The translations under genes were made by a program, and so were the position numbers. This document shows, one piece after another, positions 57,790 through 64,000 of a stretch of DNA of 64,000 bases. The notes under the pieces are model-generated. The model had not been told where the DNA came from. It did no database searches and saw nothing but the letters and a program-made list of their open reading frames with translations. Numbering within the stretch: position 1 is the stretch's first letter; each line of letters starts with the position of its first letter. Where the stretch lies: the NCBI GenBank assembly GCA_014155875.1, contig JACEFZ010021689.1, positions 1-64,000 on the forward strand, in the 5' to 3' direction. This stretch comes from Cepaea nemoralis (taxonomy: Eukaryota > Mollusca > Gastropoda > Stylommatophora > Helicidae).

Positions 57790-58330
57790 GATGTGTCCCA
57801 CCTTGACGTGGTGGGGGAGCTTGCGTGTCCCATCGACCCCATTTGCTTGCTGATGGAAAAAACTAATATCGGACAGCTTTATGGGATAGGGACCAGACTA
57901 AGAGAGACACAACCTGCTGCTCTGCAGGTGAGACTGAGGATAGCAGTCTAAAATTTAAATCAGGCGCACGAAGGCAGAAGTTCTTGGTCCGGACAAACAC
58001 TAAAGGCTCCCTGTCGAGGGCCTGTGGCTGAACGCCTCTAAGCCACAAACCCTCGGACCTGAGAGCCGGGCCGATAGCCACCTTTCGAAAAATAAAGGCG
58101 TGATACTGAGCAAGCTACATGCTCAGGTCTGATAGAAGTTCGAAGGCTCTCAGCTGGGGATATGAGAGATTCCCGGATGAGAGGGCCAGACCGTTTCTCG
58201 TTTACCGCTGCACGAAGGTAAGGTGCTGAGCCGGCAGCACAAGTAGCCTACCTCGTGAGCGAGTACAAAAAGTAAAAAAAGTGCCCCAGTCGAAGGAAAA
58301 TGGCTGCGAAAACTGTATCTAACTCATAGA
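57790..58330 (+). mobile_element. LINE 5'-region-like sequence
   Basis: CCCACCTTGACGTGGTGGGG and GACCAGACTAAGAGAGACAC, AACCTGCTGCTCTGCAGGTG, AGACTGAGGATAGCAGTC resemble 62815-63030, the leader of the endonuclease LINE at the right edge. GC-richer than its surroundings. Confidence 0.55.
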
Positions 58331-59500
58331 GAGTGTAGACAAAAGTGGAAGAACGTCTCAATGACGCAAAATGGAACGCACGGCGAGCGAACCTATTGCG
58401 TGGTCCGAAGTCAAAAGCAGAAGCTTACCGAGTGGGTGTCGCTTGCAGTCTGACCGTCCCTGGTGTGTGCTTGAGCGATCAGTGGCAAACGAGTTGCCCA
58501 ACACATGGAAGTGAGGAACTAAAGCAGCCATGAGCAGGGACGTGGCAACTCCTCGGGTGAGCCCAGTCACAGAGCAATATGTGCCGGCTCTGCAATTATG
58601 GAAGCCTCCTTGGATAGCGAGGGAATGCTCATGGTCTGCCCCTGCCTTCCCTTGAGGGCCGACCACGATGTCGTTCATCGTTCTATCTTGACCAGCTGAG
58701 ATGTTAGCGACATCACAACAGTCCAACGTGCCTCGAAACCAGAGGAAAGGCTAACCTCATTAAAAAATGCCCGCTGACGTCGGAAGTGTCGTCCTACTGG
58801 TGGCAAACTAAAAATTGACACTACGCAATTACGTCCGAGTGAAATGTCTCGTCCGAATGTCTCTCGTGCTAGGAACAGCTCTGACTACCTAGTTTCCGAA
58901 TGCCGCTCTTGTTCGGAACAGCTCTGACTGGGTAGTTTTCCGAATGTCTGTTGTGCCTGGAAAAGCTCTGATGGGCGCAACGACAAGCACATGTCCGAAA
59001 ACTCGCTGAGTGGATGCCGTCTGCAAACCTGTCTGGTTTGTGCGGGAATGACCCGGGGAAACGAAATGACCAATATATTGAAGTGAGGATTTAAAGCAGC
59101 CATGAGCAGGACGTGACGATCTCCCTCGGTGAGCCCAGATCCAGGGCGTTATGTGTCGGCCCTGCAACTATGGAAGCAACCTTGGATGGCGGAAAATGCT
59201 ATGGACTGTCCCTGCCTTCCTTTGAGGGATGACCGTTGTCTTCGACCGTTCAACCTTGGCCAGCATGGTTGCAGGATGGCACCACAAAAGTGAGAGTCTC
59301 CCAGGAATGCTACCTGGTCAAAAAAAGCACGCTAAAGTCGATGTGTTGGCCTACGGGTTTCGGCCCAAGGGCGCATAACAGACACACCGCAATCACATCT
59401 GAAAAAACACTCCGGATGAACGAAAAGAAGAAGAAGAAATTCGACGCCTTAAGAAGACATCTGTTTCTCAGCGAGAGACGCTAGAAGGTGTAATAAACTA
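58331..59500 (+). repeat. Two diverged direct copies of a roughly 575-bp unit
   Basis: AAAGCAGCCATGAGCAGG (58523 and 59094), GCCCAGTC/GCCCAGAT, GGAAGCCTCCTTGGAT against GGAAGCAACCTTGGAT, and CTTCCCTTGAGGG against CTTCCTTTGAGGG recur with about 575-bp spacing. Both match 27345-27545. Likely internal LINE sequence or its leader; no convincing frame. Confidence 0.65.
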
Positions 59501-59689
59501 AGAGGTTTCTGGATCAAAAGTACTGCCGACCGAAGTCCCAGGGAATGTGGGAGACGGGCAAACGTGAGACTGGACAGGTCGGGGGGAACTTCATCGAAAA
59601 GTGTGAATTACGGCCAGGGAGATTTTCTTCCAGGACGGCCGGTGTGAATTAAACTACGCAGGTCCAGTGGAAAACATGCATAACTTAAG
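59501..59689. other. Intron 9, nothing certain
   Basis: No feature recognised. Confidence 0.35.
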
Positions 59690-59815
59690 ACAGGCAATTA
59701 CTACTGTCCAAGTGGCCGCCCACAGGCACTGGACAACGCCTCAATGGGAATTCGAACTTATGCCCACCGGACAAACAGGCAAGTGTGCCAGCCACTGAGC
59801 TACCGTTGTTTCTTG
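59690..59815 (-). mobile_element. tRNA-derived SINE head
   Basis: Minus strand: AACGGTAGCTCAGTGGCTGG with box A TAGCTCAGTGG, and AGTTCGAATTCCCATTG as box B. Resembles Ala/Val-type tRNA but has no tRNA fold with a proper acceptor stem. Confidence 0.65.
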
Positions 59816-59839
59816 TATTAACAGAAGTAATTTAGTTAG

Positions 59840-60026
59840 TTAACTACAAGACGTCGCAGTTAACCCCAGCATTTTTAATGTGATTTTATAGATAGCCAGT
59901 TTACGTTTAGTAGTTTGCCATTGCTTTCTAAACGACCGTCAGTCTTGCAACTGTTTGAAAACAAGCGTTGGGCGATTTGCTTCCAAATCGCCCGCAGCTG
60001 TGTTTCGATCGCAAAACACGAGTAAA
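59840..60026 (-). mobile_element. SINE family A
   Basis: Minus strand: GCGATCGAAACACAGCTGCG, GGTCGTTTAGAAAGCAATGG, CAAACTACTAAACGTAAACT and GGGGTTAACTGCGACGTC. Ends 24 bp before exon 10. Confidence 0.84.
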
Positions 60027-60050
60027 CAATTATTTATTTTCATTTCCTAG

Positions 60051-60146
60051 GGCTTGGAAAAGGCTTGGAAAGCTCACGAAGATTGTGCTCAATTTTTATA
60101 CGAAGGACTGGACAAGCTTGGCTTGGATTATTTAGTCAAGGATAAG
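60051..60146 (+). CDS. AGXT: AGXT-like exon 10
   Basis: Acceptor TTTCATTTCCTAG, donor AAG|GTACTG; 32 whole codons. GLEKAWKAHEDCAQFLYEGL then DKLGLDYLVKDK, matching GLE..W..H...A..L...L..LGL..FVKD of the small domain. Confidence 0.93.
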
Positions 60147-60639
60147 GTACTGAATTCTTTCACTGATTAAGTGGCATGGGTTGATGAATCTTCTTTAGTG
60201 ACTTCTCACTGCTCGCTCATGATAAAGATATACCGGCTCCGTTCAACCGTTGATCTCTCGTTTAGTTATATTTGAATTTGGGGCTCTTGTGGTGTATCTA
60301 TTTCTGCTTGAGTAGATGGGGCTTCGTATTTCGCTTCCTGAAGTTTATGCGTTTTTTTGTATTTGTGTTCGTGTCATCCTTGTTGTCGTTTTACATATCT
60401 GGGCAGTGGCACTCTTGAAAGTTGCACACTTGTATAATAGATCGCCAAATGTGACACCCCCGACCCCTCCCCTCCGTACATATGGACAGAAGAATGATAT
60501 ATTACCACACTAGGGTTATCATATTTTTTGTGTGTGTGGTATCTTTGGCAATGTCAGTGTTTAGTGACTGGACATTTACATTATAATACTTGCTCATTTG
60601 TGTTTGTTCCGTCCAAATTTACTGTTTGCTTGGCACTGA
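60147..60639. other. Intron 10, nothing certain
   Basis: No element recognised. Confidence 0.35.
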
Positions 60640-60905
60640 ATCAGTTAAACATTATATCAAGATTGTGAATCAGAAACCTAAATTACACATCATCCCAGAG
60701 TTATTGATTAGAAACCTAGGTGTACCTATATCCCAGAGGTATTAATCAAATATACATATATCAACATTATCCTAGAGTTGTGAATCAGATGTCTATATCA
60801 CACATTATCCTAAGATTATGAATCAGATATCTATAATCACACCTTCTGATCCCAGACTTGTAAATCAAATACCTATATCTTGTCTTCTGATACCAGATTT
60901 GTAAA
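60640..60905. repeat. Degenerate minisatellite, about 45-bp unit
   Basis: ATTGTGAATCAGAAACCTAA, TACACATCATCCCAGAGTTA and variants, about 6 copies. Confidence 0.75.
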
Positions 60906-60978
60906 TTGGATTCATTGTGGGTATTATGGGTATTCTAATAATGAGCTAAAAGTAAAATTATATTTTTATCCCACACAG

Positions 60979-61061
60979 AAGTTCAGAAACCCGTGTGTCA
61001 CACCAATCATTGTTCCTGGCGGAATCAGCAGACGAGAAGTTAGTGATTTTGCAATGAGGCA
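60979..61061 (+). CDS. AGXT: AGXT-like exon 11
   Basis: Acceptor TATCCCACACAG, donor CA|GTAAGT. KFRNPCVTPIIVPGGISRRE then VSDFAMR plus two bases. Matches R.PTVT...VP.G......V. The following family block (glycine-rich GG.G..G...R.G) was not found before 64000. Confidence 0.92.
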
Positions 61062-61199
61062 GTAAGTTTACCATAGTGTTTTTCTGATGTGTAGAAATGT
61101 AGTATCCGTAATGTGTATTACTACTGTTTTCCCGTTGCTACTTTTATTATAGTAAACTATTTTATATGACTCTGCATCCCAGACTACACATTTTATATG

Positions 61200-61640
61200 A
61201 CTATACCAATTCTATAGTACTATAGTAAAATATTGTATATCGCTCAATCAACACTTCACTAAGCTTCTTATTTACTTAAAAAACTGGCACTAAATATTTG
61301 ATAGCACTCAACCAACTGTACACAAAATATTTTAGGGCACTTAATGAACTCTGCACTGTGATATTTTGTAGCACTTGATCAACTCTGCACTCCTTCGGGC
61401 CCTAGAGAGACGACAGTGGAAGATAAACTCTTGGACCGCTGAGTGAACTAAAAAACATGTAAATTCATACAAGAGACAACATTGCAGTTATAGACATATT
61501 TCAAGCGAACGAAGAAGAAGAAAAAAGAACTCTGCACTGAGATATTTATAGCACTTTCAAATCTGTACTGTGATGTTTTATTACACTTAATCAACTCTGC
61601 ACCAAAATATCTGATAGCACGATGATCATGTTGGGAAATG
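61200..61640. repeat. Minisatellite, about 36-bp unit, split by a LINE end
   Basis: AACTCTGCACTGAGATATTT and GATAGCACTTAATC variants on both sides of 61398-61533. Confidence 0.85.
61398..61533 (+). mobile_element. LINE 3'-end fragment, GAA tail
   Basis: CTAGAGAGACGACAGTGGAA, GATAAACTCTTGGACCGC, ACAACATTGCAGTTATAGAC, ATATTTCAAGCGAACG then GAAGAAGAAG. Same 3' end as the 28690-31400 LINE. Confidence 0.85.
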
Positions 61641-61725
61641 TTAGTTTCTCTCAGAACGCTTTGTGTTTTGTTGTCATATTTCAGTGTGATTATTTGGTTG
61701 TTTGGGGATTTAAAATTTAAATATT

Positions 61726-62036
61726 GAGCACAACCCACTACTGGCAACGCTGATCGTATTCTGGTATGAACCTAAGGCCTATCCACGTCGATATGGAAGC
61801 CTATATTCGAGTTTCGCTCTCGTTTGAGCTCGTCATAGGCATATCCTGACTGGACCCGGGAAAACGCCCCGGATCACTGGCGTGTGAAGCGGGTGTGTAA
61901 CCCCTCGGCACCCCTGGACACACCAAATTATCATAACAGAATTTTCAACGTCCCCCATCGTAGGCATCCATATCGACGTGGATAGGCCAAAGTTCATACC
62001 AGAATACGATCAGCGTTGCCGTAGTGGGTTGTGCTC
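61726..62036. mobile_element. Fold-back (MITE-like) element with long terminal inverted repeats
   Basis: Arms of about 76-78 bp: left GAGCACAACCCACTACTGGC, right GCCGTAGTGGGTTGTGCTC, with CGTATTCTGGTATGAAC and GGCCTATCCACGTCGATATG inverted in between. A middle of about 155 bp has no frame. Different family from 49676-49821. Confidence 0.9.
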
Positions 62037-62299
62037 ATATTTATATTTCAGTGTCACAATGAACACCTTCTGTATTGATTAGGACCAGACATATCAGCAC
62101 TTTTTTAAATGGTCTTGTCCTTGATTTCAATATTCATCTTCGGGGTTTGTTTGGCAATCACCATAATTTTGGTTTATTAGCATGTCTTTAAAAGAAATAC
62201 TTTAGCAGTTCATTGATTTTGGTGAGTAGGTTTTGTAATCCCTTCTCTGTTCTTTCTGTGAATGTGCTTTGCGGAATATCCCCATCATCATGTCCCACA

Positions 62300-62700
62300 T
62301 TCTCTTCTTCTTCTTTCGTTCGCTTGAAATGTGTCTATAACTGCAATGTTGTCTCTTGTATGAACTTCGCTGTCTTTTTTAGTTCTCTCATGGCCCATCC
62401 ACTATTGTGTCTCCAGGCAGAAGGTTTGCCTATATTTTGGGCAGTCTTGGAGTATGTGATCTGCTGTCTGTAGCGCCAGTAAACCCATGGCACACGGCTA
62501 ATTCGCCAGTCTTAAATATTGAATACAGGACACTCTTGATCTGTTGCCAGTTTTATTGTCTTATAAATTTCCCATGCTCAATGTGTCTTTTATATGATGT
62601 GTCCACGACCGCACTGGTCAACTCATCTCTTCTATGGAAATTTTCCCTTATGTTTCAACATTCATTTCACGTTTATTTTTCTTCCTATGTAAATGTATAA
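62300..62700 (-). mobile_element. LINE 3' end, GAA tail
   Basis: Minus strand: ITYSKTAQNIGKPSAWRH and, in another frame, TADHILQDCPKY, then ACAACATTGCAGTTATAGAC and ACATTTCAAGCGAACGAAAG plus GAAGAAG. Longer relative of 61398-61533. Confidence 0.8.
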
Positions 62701-62704
62701 TGCT

Positions 62705-62805
62705 CTTGATGAACGAAAGACGAGTGATTGGAAGGGCCAAATGTTAGACGGGCCTGTGTCCCCAAATTTGTGCCCCTTTTTAAAATAAAGTTGTTTTTGT
62801 TTTGA
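62705..62805 (+). repeat. Short interspersed repeat (shared with 43650-43775)
   Basis: GAGTGATTGGAAGGGCCAAA, AGACGGGCCTGTGTCCCC and AAAATAAAGTTG. Lies directly before the LINE leader. Confidence 0.6.
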
Positions 62806-62814
62806 TTTCTATCA

Positions 62815-63203
62815 AATCCCTCGCCCCCCCTGCCGTGCGTCCCCCTTTGGGCCGAAGGTAGAGGGGCTTGTGAGTTCCAATGACCACAAGAGCTATGCCG
62901 ACGGTAGCACTGCTACTGGTAGGGGCCACCCATGTCGGACAGGTCAAGGGAGAGGACCAGACGAAGATGACAGCACAAACCTGCTGCCTTGTAGGTAGAC
63001 TGGGGACAGTCAAAGGCTAGGGAAAGCATCCCGAATAAAGTGCTTGTCGAAATCGGATGTACTGAGCCACAGGCTTGACAAAGCAGTGCAACGTAACTTA
63101 ATTCATGATGTCACAAATCAAAATTAATCGTTATGGTGCTAATCCCGTGAAGTCCCATCAGGCGGTGATAGTGCCGGGCCCCCTGCCTCGAGGGGGTCCA
63201 CCC
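62815..63203 (+). mobile_element. LINE 5' leader
   Basis: GC-rich leader (CCCTCGCCCCCCCTGCCGTG) before the endonuclease frame; resembles 57790-58330. May hold the internal promoter, as in other full-length LINEs. Confidence 0.6.
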
Positions 63204-64000
63204 ATGACTACTGGTGGTCACCTTCCCCTGTGCTGTGGAGTCAAGGCACAGAGGAGTAGGTTAAGAGCTATTGACCAAATACCCCGGACACTCAACATAC
63301 TACAGTGGAATGCCGAAGGAGTTTACAAGAAGAAAGACTCCCTAACACAGCGTCTTCATAAAGATAGAATAGATGTGGCATGCATTCAAGAGACACACCT
63401 CAACGCCAATCACAAATTCTCAGTCAGAGGATATCAGGCCACACGTTTCGACCGCGAAGGACACAAAGGAGGAGTTCTAATACTTACACGAAATACAATA
63501 CCTTGCAGCGAAGTATCTGTGATCTCTGACAACCAAACGGAAATTATAGGTGTTGATATAATGATAAAGGACGTGAAAATAAGAATCTACAATCTGTATA
63601 GCCCAGCAGATAAGGACCTTACACTCTCAAACATGAAAATAACTGACACAAACTGCATTATTGTCGGAGACTTTAATAGCCGTTCAGAAAGATGGGGATA
63701 CCCAGATACTGACAAAAGAGGAGATGAATTGGAGGACTGGGAAATAGACTCAAATCTCCATCTACTCAACAAAGCGGATGACACACCGAGCTTCTACTCC
63801 AGAAGATGGCTTACCACTTCTACTCCAGACTTAGCTTTCTGCACAGGAGACATCCTCCACAAAATCGATCGCCATGTGCTGGACCAATTAGCAGGTAGTG
63901 ACCACAGACCAATCAAGCTTGTAATGAATATGGAGTATGTTCCACAGGAGCAAAAGCCCTTGCCCCGCTGGAATTACAAACGAGCAGATTGGGACAGATT
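63204..64000 (+). CDS. LINE ORF: APE-type endonuclease, open to window edge
   Basis: Uninterrupted 265 codons from ATG 63204 to the last base. All landmarks of apurinic-like endonucleases of non-LTR retrotransposons appear in order: LNILQWNAEG (Asn), CIQETHL (catalytic Glu), YNLYSP, IIVGDFNSR..WG (Asp/Asn pair), TPDLAF and SDHRPI (catalytic Asp-His). After this, PRWNYKRADWDRF would lead to the linker and reverse transcriptase outside the window. The enzyme nicks target DNA to prime reverse transcription. It is the only long intact mobile-element frame here, so this copy could be young. Same orientation as the host gene, within its 3' intron. The true start may be earlier or at another Met. 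Confidence 0.9.
   Translation, partial: MTTGGHLPLCCGVKAQRSRLRAIDQIPRTLNILQWNAEGVYKKKDSLTQRLHKDRIDVACIQETHLNANHKFSVRGYQATRFDREGHKGGVLILTRNTIPCSEVSVISDNQTEIIGVDIMIKDVKIRIYNLYSPADKDLTLSNMKITDTNCIIVGDFNSRSERWGYPDTDKRGDELEDWEIDSNLHLLNKADDTPSFYSRRWLTTSTPDLAFCTGDILHKIDRHVLDQLAGSDHRPIKLVMNMEYVPQEQKPLPRWNYKRADWDR

Noticed and set aside
59690..59815. Functional tRNA gene on the minus strand
   Set aside because: Box A and box B are good but acceptor and anticodon stems cannot be formed; it is a SINE head. The same applies to 8218, 22502, 31877 and 49459.
62050..62090. Terminal AGXT-like exon after TATATTTCAG at 62051
   Set aside because: Reading from the split codon gives HVTMNTFCID and a stop, with no glycine-rich family block.

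Overview
The window is nuclear DNA from an animal, most probably a mollusc or another repeat-rich invertebrate. The evidence is eukaryotic: short exons with GT..AG borders and matching phases, long repeat-filled introns, many tRNA-derived SINEs, truncated non-LTR retrotransposons (LINEs), fold-back elements, LTR-like insertions, minisatellites and very long microsatellites. There is no operon or any bacterial or organellar gene. The mollusc assignment is inference from repeat style only.

Two protein genes lie head to head. On the minus strand, from 25962 leftward, is a coiled-coil gene whose N-terminus resembles LEKR1 (leucine-, glutamate- and lysine-rich protein 1). Its exons are at 25843-25962, 24238-24434, possibly 20744-20820, 18990-19165, 17610-17837 and 16309-16390. 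The last three exons form a 486-bp (162-codon) module that is repeated in a tandem duplication of about 5.6 kb (7976-13582 and 13583-19200). In the left copy the module is damaged. On the plus strand, from 33370 to beyond the right edge, is an alanine-glyoxylate / serine-pyruvate aminotransferase gene (AGXT-like). Eleven exons were reconstructed, every join keeps frame, and the terminal exon(s) lie outside the window.

Layout: 1-7.7 kb is a satellite of about 73-bp units; 7.7-8.0 kb is (TTC)n; 8.0-19.2 kb is the segmental duplication carrying LEKR1-like exons and SINEs; 19.2-26 kb is minisatellites, LINE tails and the 5' exons of the LEKR1-like gene; 26-33.3 kb is the intergenic space between the two gene starts, packed with LINEs, including two nested insertions with target-site duplications; 33.4-61.1 kb is the AGXT-like gene, with introns full of LINE ends, SINEs, two LTR-type elements of about 2 kb with perfect 5-bp target duplications, two related fold-back elements, a mariner remnant and minisatellites; 61-64 kb is a long-TIR fold-back element and the 5' part of a LINE with an intact endonuclease frame that runs off the edge.

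The main themes are: (i) each LINE family here ends in its own short tandem repeat (GAA, GATG, TCAA, CAGA, TA), so LINE tails plausibly seeded much of the microsatellite content; (ii) retroelements have repeatedly landed inside minisatellites; (iii) the LEKR1-like exon module is phase-symmetric and tandemly duplicated. Homopolymer-like small indels in several stretches suggest imperfect consensus, so broken frames should be read with care. I found no convincing new molecular system.
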